A DNA stretch of 7,361 bases from positions 1 through 7,361 of the forward strand of contig CAJKNS010000115.1 of NCBI GenBank assembly GCA_905201305.1. The letters are read 5' to 3'. Shown piece after piece: positions 1 to 6,636 of the stretch. Numbering within the stretch: position 1 is the first letter of the stretch; each line of letters starts with the position of its first letter. The position numbers and the translations under genes were made by a program. The stretch is from an uncultured Eubacteriales bacterium. GTDB lineage: Bacteria > Bacillota > Clostridia > Oscillospirales > Oscillospiraceae. The notes under the pieces were generated by a model. The model had not been told where the DNA came from, searched no databases, and saw nothing but the letters and a program-made list of their open reading frames with translations.

Positions 1-1783
1 CATTGATTTCAACCTTGCTGGCGGGCATGGTAAAGGTATATTTGCCGTTACCCTTGTCGGTCAGTTTCAGCTCATTTCCGTTCTTGTCAATCACGGTGAG
101 TTCATCCAGTTTGAAGCCGTCGTCCGGCTTGACGGTAATCGTCACGGTGCTGCCGCTGGTAGCATTTTTCGTGCTGACGGTCACAGTGCCGTTCTCCGTT
201 TTGTCGGGTGTGGTCACGGGATAGGTCGTGGGGAAAACTTCGGAAGAAGGCTTTTTGACCAGCGCTGCAATGGCATCTTCAATGGCTTTTGCCATTGCGT
301 CAACTTCGGGTTGCTCTGTGATATTCTTGTCACGCACAACAGCTTCAAGTGCTGCTTTCACAGCGGAAAAATCTTTATAATCGTTCTCGTTCAAAGCTTT
401 CGCCTTTTCGATGGCTGCATCAACTGCGGTATAATCGGCAGGTTTGAAGGCAAGATTAGAGAGCGCACCCTCAATAGCCCCCGCCATTGCATCAACATCG
501 CTCTGCTCAGTAATGTTCTTGTTACGGACAACAGCGTTGACGGCAGCTTCCACAGCAGAGAAATCCTTGTAGTTATCCTTATTCAGGGCATTTGCCTTAG
601 CAATGGCTGCATCCACTTCGGTATAGTCAGCAGGGTCAGTAGCAAATACCGGATAGAGCTTGCCTTGCGCGAAAGTATCGCCAAGCGCATTCGCCACCGT
701 GCCATCCGCAAATTCATCAACAGTTTTCGACACCGCACCATCAGCGTTCACGGTAGCATCATTTGCGTCATAATAATAAACGCAAGACGTTACAACTACT
801 TTGCCGAATTGTGTGTTGGGCGTGAATACAGCAAAATAATCTTCACCTTTCGATGTTGGATCGGGCTGTGCAGCGCAATCGTACACAAAACAGCTTTTCA
901 GAATTGCATTGCCGCCGGTAGATGCACCCTGAAAACCACCGCTGAGCGTAGTATTATATCCCGCATCACTGTACCCTGTCACAATGCAGTTTGCGACGTA
1001 GCAATTTGTGAAATTGGAATCTCCTTCATCCGGTGCGCCGATGAAACCGCCGCCAAAACTCCCGTGTCGTATGGTATTTTTGACAGACGCGCATTTTTCA
1101 AAGCTGGAGCCCAAGGCGATGCCGGTAATACCGCCCGCATAGTTGCTGTTAATGGGTTTTCTCCGGCTTTCTATTTTGGAATTGTAAACGGAACAGTTCT
1201 CAACTGTGCAGCTATAAGCAACCGCCAACACGCCGCCCGCATAGGACATGTTATTGTCTCCTGTTGCCAAAAAGTCAGCGTTCTTTACCGTAAGATTTTT
1301 CACTGAGCCAAAAGCAACCCAACCGAAAATACCGGCAGTGGCATAGCCCTCATCATCATTCTTGCCTGTACTCGTTGCGTTAGAAATGGTGTATCCGCCG
1401 CCATCATAGTGACCTGCAAAATAGCAACCGCCTGAATATCCGATAGGATCCCAGTTCTCAATACTGCTCAAATCCAGGTCTGTTGTCTGTTTGAAGTAGT
1501 AACCATGGTAATTTCCGGGGATCCCTTCCCCGGTATCAGTACAGTCTGCATCAAATTCAGCAGCGCTTCCGTCATTGATTGTGCTTGCCAGCAGTTGCAA
1601 ATCTTCCACGGACGAAATCAGCCACGGATCATTTATCGTTCCACTGCCGCTGCTGTAGGCAGGCATCTGCGCCGCTTCGCCCGATGCTCCCGTACCACCT
1701 GTTTCATCCGCCAGCACCGTTGCAGGCATCAGACCCAGGCACAGGGTCAGTGCCAGAAGGATACTCAATATTTTCTTTTTCAT
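1..1783 (-). CDS. Secreted GLUG/FIVAR surface protein, partial (C-terminus beyond the left edge)
   Basis: The first 594 residues of an exported cell-surface protein are visible, with no stop before the window edge. The start at 1783 is preferred because GGAGG (1791-1795) lies 7 nt upstream; an in-frame ATG at 1789 is only 1 nt from it. Residues 1-25 are a Sec signal peptide (MKKK, a hydrophobic core, then VLA before DE). Residues about 47-380 show the GLUG-type pattern: GSGTINDPWLI opening, 'DLDL..W.PIG...FAGHYDGGGYTI', then GG.-G turns with N/C/V ladders. Residues 384-511 are two 64-residue FIVAR-like repeats. After a Thr/Pro linker, residues about 530-594 resemble the beta modules (TVTITVKPDDGF, KYTFTMPASKVEI) that often precede SLH or sortase anchors, so an anchor is probably outside the window. 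The likely role is adhesion or polymer binding at the cell wall; the ligand is unknown. It is divergent from the LytTR regulator and probably controlled by it. Confidence 0.85.
   Translation of the reverse strand, partial: MKKKILSILLALTLCLGLMPATVLADETGGTGASGEAAQMPAYSSGSGTINDPWLISSVEDLQLLASTINDGSAAEFDADCTDTGEGIPGNYHGYYFKQTTDLDLSSIENWDPIGYSGGCYFAGHYDGGGYTISNATSTGKNDDEGYATAGIFGWVAFGSVKNLTVKNADFLATGDNNMSYAGGVLAVAYSCTVENCSVYNSKIESRRKPINSNYAGGITGIALGSSFEKCASVKNTIRHGSFGGGFIGAPDEGDSNFTNCYVANCIVTGYSDAGYNTTLSGGFQGASTGGNAILKSCFVYDCAAQPDPTSKGEDYFAVFTPNTQFGKVVVTSCVYYYDANDATVNADGAVSKTVDEFADGTVANALGDTFAQGKLYPVFATDPADYTEVDAAIAKANALNKDNYKDFSAVEAAVNAVVRNKNITEQSDVDAMAGAIEGALSNLAFKPADYTAVDAAIEKAKALNENDYKDFSAVKAALEAVVRDKNITEQPEVDAMAKAIEDAIAALVKKPSSEVFPTTYPVTTPDKTENGTVTVSTKNATSGSTVTITVKPDDGFKLDELTVIDKNGNELKLTDKGNGKYTFTMPASKVEIN
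251..634 (-). repeat. Tandem FIVAR-like repeats, 2 x 192 bp
   Basis: Two exactly 192-bp (64-residue) in-frame units lie head to tail: 443-634 (first in the protein) and 251-442 (second). Each begins PADYT.VDAAI.KA.ALN and contains YKDFSAV, AVVR, KNITEQ and VDAMA. By hand count about 45 of 64 residues are identical between units. The helical, Ala/Asp/Asn-rich pattern matches FIVAR-type modules of bacterial surface proteins. DNA identity is lower than protein identity, so this is an older duplication and not a recent copy. Confidence 0.8.
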
Positions 1784-1800
1784 TGCCATACCTCCATGTA

Positions 1801-1845
1801 CAGAAGGAAATTCCCATAGGGTTCCACTACAGGAATACCCTTCTG
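1801..1845 (-). other. 5' UTR hairpin of the surface-protein mRNA
   Basis: In the minus-strand transcript CAGAAGG (1845-1839) can pair with CCTTCTG (1807-1801). An inner ATTCC/GGAAT helix (1836-1832 with 1814-1810) lies across a small internal loop. The structure ends about 5 nt before the GGAGG ribosome binding site. It could stabilise the mRNA or tune translation; no ligand-type riboswitch core is recognised. Confidence 0.45.
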
Positions 1846-1859
1846 CTTTTATACCATGG

Positions 1860-1888
1860 AGTTTAGCACAGTCTCGTTTGAAATGCAA
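1860..1888 (-). promoter_or_regulatory. Putative promoter of the surface-protein gene
   Basis: On the minus strand TTGCAT (1888-1883) is followed after 17 nt by TAAACT (1865-1860), with an extended-10 TGC just upstream of the latter. Both boxes are imperfect, as expected for an activator-dependent promoter. The LytTR-type repeats end 3 nt upstream of the -35 box, the usual activator position. The predicted start near 1853 gives a 5' UTR of about 70 nt. Confidence 0.45.
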
Positions 1889-1891
1889 TAG

Positions 1892-1927
1892 ACCTTGCGT
1901 GAATAGCGCATAACCTTGCGTGAATAG
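1892..1927. promoter_or_regulatory. LytTR-type operator: two 15-bp direct repeats at 21-bp phasing
   Basis: ACCTTGCGTGAATAG occurs twice without mismatch, at 1892-1906 and 1913-1927, separated by 6 bp. The 21-bp period is two helical turns, so both copies face the same side of the DNA. LytTR-domain proteins (AgrA, ComE and AlgR types) bind paired direct repeats with this kind of spacing next to -35 boxes. The gene starting 72 bp away encodes a LytTR protein, which makes it the natural ligand. The site lies between two divergent promoters and can serve both. Confidence 0.8.
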
Positions 1928-1938
1928 TACATTTTTGC

Positions 1939-1967
1939 TTGCTCTGCGGCAAAAATCATGGTATGCT
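1939..1967 (+). promoter_or_regulatory. Putative promoter of the LytTR-PAS gene
   Basis: TTGCTC (1939-1944) and TATGCT (1962-1967) are spaced by 17 nt, and TGG before the -10 box gives an extended -10. Transcription would start near 1974, about 25 nt before the ATG. The second operator repeat ends 11 bp upstream of the -35 box, compatible with autoregulation. Confidence 0.5.
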
Positions 1968-1998
1968 ATGAGAAAAAGAAAGATTGGGAGGGAGCGCT

Positions 1999-2748
1999 AT
2001 GAAGCCAAACAGCATTTCCATTATTTCCAACCGCAGGCGCATCAGCCTGTCACCGGAGGATATCCTCTATGTTCAACTGGAAGGGCGTCAGTCGGTCATC
2101 CATATTTCCGGCGGCAAGACCTACAGATCCTATACTGCCATAGATGATCTGGAGCAGATGCTCGGCAGCGGCTTTATCCGCGCTGACCGCGCCACGCTGG
2201 TGTCCGCCAAGAGCGTCCATGCCATTGGGAAGAAGATCGAGCTCATAAGCGGCGAAACGCTGAGCTTCACCCGCCGCAGAAAGCGGGAACTCAAGGAACA
2301 ACTGCGCGCCGGGCGGCGGCAGATCGTGCAGGAGCTGGTCGGGAGCGATGCGCCTGCCACGCGGGAAGAATACAGGTGGCATTATGCCAGCTATGACAGC
2401 GCACCCTTTGCATTTACTGACATTGAGATGGTGTTCAACGAAGAACGCGCCGCTGTGGACTGGATCTTTCGCTACGGCAACGAGGCACTGGCAACGCTGG
2501 AAAAAAAGCCGTTGGAGCAGCTCATTGACCACTCCTTCGGCAGCATCTTCCCCAATATGGACGCCAAGTGGCTGCGGATCTACGGGCGCACGGCGCTGTT
2601 CGGCGAGACGCTGGAGATCATAGATTACAGCCCAGAGATCGACACGGAGCTGAGGATCATCTGCTTCCCCACCTTCAAGGGTCACTGCGGCTGTATTCTG
2701 TTCGATCAGGCGAAGATTCAGACGGTGAGTGAATGTGCGGAGCTGTAG
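1999..2748 (+). CDS. LytTR DNA-binding regulator with C-terminal PAS-like domain
   Basis: A 249-residue cytoplasmic transcription regulator. ATG at 1999 is chosen over an in-frame TTG at 1984 because the GGGAGGGAG ribosome binding site (1986-1994) would lie inside the longer version. Residues about 11-103 form a LytTR domain: the 'ISLSPEDILYVQLEGR' opening, 'FIRADRATLVSAKSVHAI' and 'GETLSFTRRRKRELKEQL' follow the family pattern of beta strands with basic DNA-contacting turns. Residues about 137-239 look like a PAS sensor fold (DWIFRYGNEALATLE, then a Pro-containing helix and FGETLEIIDYSPE, ending in CILFD). There is no receiver domain, so it is probably a one-component sensor without a dedicated kinase. 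The order LytTR then PAS is the reverse of the more familiar sensor-first layout. The PAS ligand cannot be inferred. It probably binds the adjacent direct repeats. Confidence 0.85.
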   Translation: MKPNSISIISNRRRISLSPEDILYVQLEGRQSVIHISGGKTYRSYTAIDDLEQMLGSGFIRADRATLVSAKSVHAIGKKIELISGETLSFTRRRKRELKEQLRAGRRQIVQELVGSDAPATREEYRWHYASYDSAPFAFTDIEMVFNEERAAVDWIFRYGNEALATLEKKPLEQLIDHSFGSIFPNMDAKWLRIYGRTALFGETLEIIDYSPEIDTELRIICFPTFKGHCGCILFDQAKIQTVSECAEL

Positions 2749-2945
2749 CAGGGCGCAGGGATGCTCCCCGGCAGTATCATTGGGGTAAATCTTTCTCCAT
2801 GGATGGATCTTAGCCAATCAATGGTAGGGTGTTCTGTTTCTTCACAAATGCCCCATTGCGCTTCATATAGTTCTACCGGGTCAAAATCCGCAGCCTCCTC
2901 AGGAAGCAGAGACGATTGCTGCGCTGATGCAGGCCTGCTTCGAGC
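2749..2945. other. Unassigned spacer, possible minus-strand gene remnant
   Basis: This lies between the LytTR stop and the IS66 end. A minus-strand frame stays open from the IS end to a stop at 2718 and reads like plausible protein (PEEAADFDPVELYEAQWGI, TIDWLRSIHGERFTP), but I do not recognise it and it has no start or ribosome binding site of its own. It may be the tail of a gene into which the IS66 element inserted, or only an open shadow frame. No strong terminator for the LytTR gene is visible; CCCC...GGGG near 2776-2797 is weak. Confidence 0.25.
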
Positions 2946-2975
2946 GTAACCGTCAAACCTAACCGCATATAAACA

Positions 2976-3019
2976 GGCCGCCATCTCGAAGAGCGCTGCT
3001 GCTCACCGAGATGGCGGTC
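2976..3019. terminator. Hairpin after tnpC in the IS66 end
   Basis: CCGCCATCTCG (2978-2988) pairs perfectly with CGAGATGGCGG (3007-3017), with a G.T and a G-C pair extending the base. An inner GAGC/GCTC helix lies inside the 18-nt loop. It starts a few nt after the transposase stop. The plus side is followed by AATTATTTTTG, the minus side only by CTGTTTATA, so it may stop transcription entering the element as well as tnpC transcription. Confidence 0.55.
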
Positions 3020-3021
3020 AA

Positions 3022-3765
3022 TTATTTTTGCGGCATATAGCATTCTTCCGGTGCATTTGCAGGAAGCAGCTTTTCGGCCCACGCTTCATCTGTTTCGCTC
3101 AGCTGTGGCGCGTTTTGCAGAACCCACAGCAGATAGCGGTACGGATCAAGACCGTTTTCCTTCGCCGTTTCAATCAGGCTGTAGATCACAGCACTAGCCC
3201 GCGCACCACCGGCTGTGTTGGCAAACAGCCAGTTCTTCCTGCCCATCACAAATGGTTTCATGCTACGCTCGGCACGGTTATTGCTCAGCTCCAGACGGTC
3301 ATCCTCCAGATACCTTGTCAGATACGGCCACTGCTCCAACAGATAGTGAATGGCCTTTCCCAGCGTAGATTTCGGCGCGGTTCTCGCCTGCATCTCATTT
3401 GCCCATGACAACAGCGCGTCTAAAACAGGTTTCTCCTGTTCCAGCCGCTTTTTGTACCGCTCCTCCGGTGTCAGCTCTGCAAAGGACTGCTCCAGCTTGA
3501 AAAGCTGTGAGCAATACCACTCGCCCATGGCTGCGGGTGAGCCGTCTCTTTTTTCTTGAGCCAAGGCACTCAGTGCCTCGTCAAATTTTCGTCTCGCATG
3601 TGCCCAGCAGCCTACCACATGAATGCTGCCTGGCAGCTTGTGGTACCCTTGGTATCCGTCTGCATGCAGCCAGCCCGAGAAGCCTTGCAGGAAAACTTCG
3701 GCGTGCTCCGCTTTTCTTGTCGGCTGGTACTCATACAGCACGATGGACTGTTTTGCACAGCCGCT
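3022..3765 (-). pseudogene. tnpC: IS66 transposase TnpC, truncated at the N-terminus
   Basis: About 245 C-terminal residues of a protein that is normally about 500 long. The fragment begins around 'SGCAKQSIVLYEYQPTR' and continues with HADGYQGYHKL, which holds an Asp of the DDE site. It then has CWAHARRKF, the catalytic-Glu region SNNRAERSMKPFVMGRKNW, and the usual C-terminal element ending LLPANAPEECYMPQK. The C-terminus is intact and the stop is at 3022-3024. The N-terminal leucine zipper, zinc finger and first catalytic Asp are absent because the gene breaks off near 3765, where an unrelated plus-strand gene fragment begins. No start codon with a ribosome binding site remains; GTG at 3741 is only internal. 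It is not expected to be functional. Confidence 0.85.
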
Positions 3766-4073
3766 ATCTTCTGGAGCAGTATGCAGATGATGTTTCCTCC
3801 ATTACCACCTTCCTCTATGGCAAGAATGGCGAAATTGTGGGGGACTATACCTACATTGAGTGCACCTCCAAGGATGCGGCGGACGAGCTGGAGAGCGATA
3901 TGACCAATATGACCCGGGTGTCCGATACCGTGCTGGAGCAGGTGCTGACCGGCGATGAGCTGACCAACACCGTGAATGCCTATATCGGCTATAACGTACT
4001 GAAGGACAACTCCGTGGATGAGTATGTGAGAATGATCGAGGAGGCCTATTACTCTGAAATCTACGAATCATGA
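3765..4073 (+). pseudogene. Orphan C-terminal fragment of an unrecognised protein
   Basis: About 102 codons of coding-like sequence end at TGA 4071-4073. The visible part reads YLLEQYADDVSSITTFLYG, then a beta-rich stretch (GEIVGDYTYIEC), an acidic helical stretch (SKDAADELESDMTNM) and a Tyr-rich tail (EEAYYSEIYES). There is no membrane segment. The frame stays open to the left, but only because it enters antisense transposase sequence; no start or ribosome binding site fits, so the 5' part of the gene has been lost. It lies 81 bp before the ABC exporter pseudogene on the same strand and may have belonged to the same operon. I do not recognise the family. Confidence 0.55.
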
Positions 4074-4080
4074 GTAAGCG

Positions 4081-4129
4081 GCAGGACGGATGTCATGGAC
4101 TGAGCATGAACGGCATGGCATCCGCCTGC
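4081..4129 (+). other. Imperfect hairpin upstream of the ABC pseudogene
   Basis: GCAGG-A-CGGATG (4081-4092) can pair with CATCCG-CCTGC (4119-4129), leaving one bulged A and a 26-nt loop. It is followed by TGTATCTTCC, a poor U-tract, and then by the AGGAGG ribosome binding site at 4143-4148. It could be a weak terminator between the orphan fragment and the ABC gene, or a processing signal. Confidence 0.35.
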
Positions 4130-4154
4130 TGTATCTTCCTCTAGGAGGGAAGCT

Positions 4155-5132
4155 ATGGATACGCAAGAAAAGGTGCGGCAGAAGCGGGGAAGCTGGAAAG
4201 CACTGTTCCGAACGATTCACGATCTGCGCTTGCCGTAGGTTTGGATCATTGTAGGGCTGGGGCTGAATCTGGGAGTGAACCAACTGCTGCTGCAGCTGCC
4301 GGATACCACGGCGGATTTACTGGGCGGAAACCTGGGGGCTGCCGCGCTGACAAAAGCAATTTTATATTATGTGGTCCTGGGACTGATGTCCTTTGTGGCA
4401 GTGGCAGGACAGGTACAGGCACAGTCCCACGGCGTAAAGCGCGCCCGGGACTCCGTGTGGAAAAAGATGCTGGGCATGCGGATGGAGTATTTTGACTGCA
4501 ACGACCCCTCTGGTCTCATGAGCGCGATCATCAATGACAGCGGAAACGCCGTCAACGATATGGTGAACATCATTGTCAACCTGATTCCGGACATTTATTA
4601 TGTGGTGATTGCGCTGGTGCGGATCAATCAGCACCACTGGATTCTGGCGGTTTCCTGCTTTGCCATGCTGCCGCTGAAATATCTCTATTCCTTTGTTATG
4701 GGCAGAAAAATGCAGGCCGGCACAGCAAAGGTCTATGATGAAATTGGAAGTCTTACCTGCTTCCTGGCGGATCGGATCAACCATCTGCCCCTGATTAAGA
4801 CCTATACCAATGAGGAGAAAGAGGGAAAGACAGGAAAGAACGTTGCCCATAAGCTGCTGCGGGGCGGTGATATTATCCTGATGGATGAGCCCACCTCGGC
4901 GCTGGATGTGCAGGTGTCGGCGAAAACTCAGGATACCATGGACATGGTGTTCGCGGGAAAAACCAGAATCCTCATTACCCACGATCTGAGCTTCGCCCAA
5001 AAGTATCAGCGCATTCTTGTGATGAAGGGCGGCAGGCTGGTGGGCGACGGTACCCATGAGACGCTGCTGAAAACCTGCGAAACCTACAGGGACATGGTGG
5101 AGCATTATCAGCTGTTCTGCAAGACCCTATAA
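4155..5132 (+). pseudogene. MsbA-like ABC exporter half-transporter, broken by amber codon and internal deletion
   Basis: ATG 4155 follows AGGAGG with 6-nt spacing and opens MDTQEKVRQKRGSWKALF. Codon 28 is TAG (4236-4238) in the context LRLP-stop-VWII, probably a former TGG. After it the same frame continues through the first transmembrane half of a type IV exporter (LYYVVLGLMSFVAVAGQ, then the MEYFDCNDPSGLMS coupling region, IIVNLIPDIYYVVIALV, and KTYTNEEKE). Around 4850-4860 the sequence jumps to LLRGGDIILMDEPTSALD, the Walker B region, followed by TRILITHDLSFAQ (H-loop His) and the C-terminus. The remaining transmembrane helices, Walker A, Q-loop and LSGGQ signature are missing. Only about 325 codons remain of the usual 570-600. 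The frame stays open across the deletion, but without a P-loop the product cannot be a working ATPase. Confidence 0.85.
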
Positions 5133-5136
5133 CAAT

Positions 5137-5176
5137 AAAAATGCCACTGATTTCTTAAGAAGTCAGTGGCATTTTT
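5137..5176. terminator. Bidirectional intrinsic terminator
   Basis: AAAAATGCCACTGA (5137-5150) pairs perfectly with TCAGTGGCATTTTT (5163-5176), and the central TTCTTAAGAA is itself a palindrome. The outer A5/T5 gives a U-tract in both directions. It starts 4 nt after the ABC pseudogene stop and ends 4 nt before the mgtE stop, so it serves convergent transcription. Confidence 0.95.
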
Positions 5177-5180
5177 GCGC

Positions 5181-6581
5181 TTAAACAAGCTGTAGTATTT
5201 CAATCAGGAAAATCCAGGTGAGCCCGTAGTATACCACAACAGCGATCAAGTCGTTGACCGTGGTAATCAGGGGACCAGAGGCAACTGCGGGGTCGATGCC
5301 CAGCTTTTTAAAGAACATGGGAATCACGGTGCCAAACAGTGCCGACGCCGCCATGGCAACCATCAGCGCAATGCCGATGCAGCCGGAAATGGAAAAGGAC
5401 ATATGGATGGTCTGCCCCTTGGCAGTCAGCAAATAGACGCCGATGCACACAAAGCTCAGAATGCCCAGCAGCGTGCCGTTGAGCAGACCAACCTTGGTTT
5501 CCCGGGGGATCAGCCGCAGCCTGTCCCGAACGGGAATAGTCTCGTCGGTGAGTACCCGGATGGTAACCGCCAGAGACTGGGTGCCCACGTTACCTGCCAT
5601 ATCCAGCACCAGAGACTGAAAGCAGATAATCAGCGGCAGCTGCGCCACAACGCCCTCGAAAATACCAACCACGGAGCTGACGATCAGTCCCAGCGCCAGC
5701 AGGATAATCAGCCAGGGGAGACGCTTCCGGGTGCTTTGCAGCACGGATTCCTTCAAATCGTTTTCTGCGGTCAGACCTGCCAGCTTTGCATAGTCCTCAC
5801 CCATCTCCTGATCGGAAACCTCGATCAAATCCTGGGCGGTGACGATGCCCAGCACGCGGTTCTGGGCGTCCAATACGGGAATGGAGTCCTCGGAGTAGTC
5901 CTTCAGGGTTTCCATACAGTCGTCCAGCTGCTCCCGACCGTAGACGTAAGGATAGGAGGTCTGGCAGAGGTCCTGCACCTTGGAGGACTTGGGGGCGATA
6001 ATCAGATCCCGCAGGGGGAGGGCACCGAAGAACGTGCCGTCCGGCGCCAGCACATAGAGGGTGGAGATGTTTTCGGTATCCTTTGCCTGCTCCGACAGTG
6101 CCGTCATAGCGGTTTCGGCGGTGTCGGTGAGGGGGACCTGAATAAAATCGGTGGTCATATAGCTGCCGATTTCGTCCTCGTCATAGGACGCAACCAGCAG
6201 AATGTCCTTTTTCTGCTCTGCGGGCATCATGTCCAGCAGTGCATCCCGCTTTTCCTTGCGGAGCTGACGGAGCACGTCTACTGCGTCGTCGGCTTCCATG
6301 CCGGACACAATGTCAACCGCCTTGCGGATGTCCAATGCCTCCAGCAGCGGAGCAGGCTCATCCACATAGGAAAAAACGGTGGAAAGAGTTTCGGGATTCA
6401 GCACCCGCAGCAGCTTTTTCTGCTGGGGGGCAGTGAGCAGCGGGAGAACCGCCGCAATGTCATTTTCGTGGAACTGCTCCAGCTGATGTGCCATCAGTGC
6501 CGGAGAGGTGCTGCCTTGCAGCACTCTTACAATGGCGTCCTGATTTTCCGTCATGCTGTGGTTCCGACCAAGCTTTGTCAT
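5181..6581 (-). CDS. mgtE: MgtE family Mg2+ channel/transporter
   Basis: A complete 466-residue integral membrane Mg2+ channel. ATG 6581 is chosen because AAGGAGG (6590-6596) is 8 nt upstream; ATG 6587 would be only 2 nt away, and a longer open start at 6638 lies in the leader. Residues about 15-135 are the helical MgtE N domain (HENDIAAVLPLL, GMEADDAVDVL). About 140-260 is a CBS pair (IGSYMTTDFIQVP, then EDSIPVLDAQNRVLGIVT), the Mg2+-sensing gate. About 260-285 is the plug helix, and 288-466 holds about five membrane helices. The pore signatures LVLDMAGNVGTQS (324-336) and IDPAVASGPLITTVND (429-444) are intact, with Asp444 matching the conserved selectivity-site acid. Length is typical. It lies downstream of pnp but has its own promoter and a terminator-bearing leader, so expression is probably set by attenuation. 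Confidence 0.95.
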   Translation of the reverse strand: MTKLGRNHSMTENQDAIVRVLQGSTSPALMAHQLEQFHENDIAAVLPLLTAPQQKKLLRVLNPETLSTVFSYVDEPAPLLEALDIRKAVDIVSGMEADDAVDVLRQLRKEKRDALLDMMPAEQKKDILLVASYDEDEIGSYMTTDFIQVPLTDTAETAMTALSEQAKDTENISTLYVLAPDGTFFGALPLRDLIIAPKSSKVQDLCQTSYPYVYGREQLDDCMETLKDYSEDSIPVLDAQNRVLGIVTAQDLIEVSDQEMGEDYAKLAGLTAENDLKESVLQSTRKRLPWLIILLALGLIVSSVVGIFEGVVAQLPLIICFQSLVLDMAGNVGTQSLAVTIRVLTDETIPVRDRLRLIPRETKVGLLNGTLLGILSFVCIGVYLLTAKGQTIHMSFSISGCIGIALMVAMAASALFGTVIPMFFKKLGIDPAVASGPLITTVNDLIAVVVYYGLTWIFLIEILQLV

Positions 6582-6636
6582 ACACATAACCTCCTTGAAA
6601 TTAGGGTTCACGGGAGGCTGACCTGCGTGCAGGCGC

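Larger units (their letters stand above)
2946..3768 (-). mobile_element. IS66-family element, 3'-end fragment
   Basis: This segment carries the C-terminal part of an IS66 transposase (TnpC) and ends at GTAACCGTCAAACC (2946 onward). IS66 elements typically have terminal repeats beginning GTAA, so 2946 is the likely true element end. The other end, with tnpA, tnpB and the N-terminal part of tnpC, is missing; homology stops near 3765. No target duplication can be tested because only one end remains. The element cannot move by itself. Confidence 0.75.

Noticed and set aside
251..634. CRISPR array or mobile repeat
   Set aside because: The 192-bp repeats are in frame inside one gene and encode protein modules; there are no short spacers.
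311..1306. Long plus-strand open frame of 331 codons
   Set aside because: It is antisense to the surface-protein gene, whose minus-strand reading has a signal peptide, recognisable repeats and a ribosome binding site. The plus reading has no ribosome binding site and a Cys/Ile/Arg-rich composition without any domain.
2050..2817. 255-codon minus-strand open frame
   Set aside because: It is antisense to the LytTR-PAS gene; it has no recognisable motif and no ribosome binding site.
2938..2945. Target-site duplication of the IS66 element
   Set aside because: IS66 elements usually make 8-bp duplications, but the other element end is missing, so there is no second copy to compare.
3507..3764. Upstream extension of the orphan plus-strand fragment
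   Set aside because: This part is antisense to conserved transposase sequence, so it is not native to the fragment; only 3765-4073 looks like original coding sequence.
4362..5105. 247-codon minus-strand open frame
   Set aside because: It is antisense to the ABC exporter pseudogene, whose plus-strand motifs (DEPTSALD, ITHDLS) are clear.
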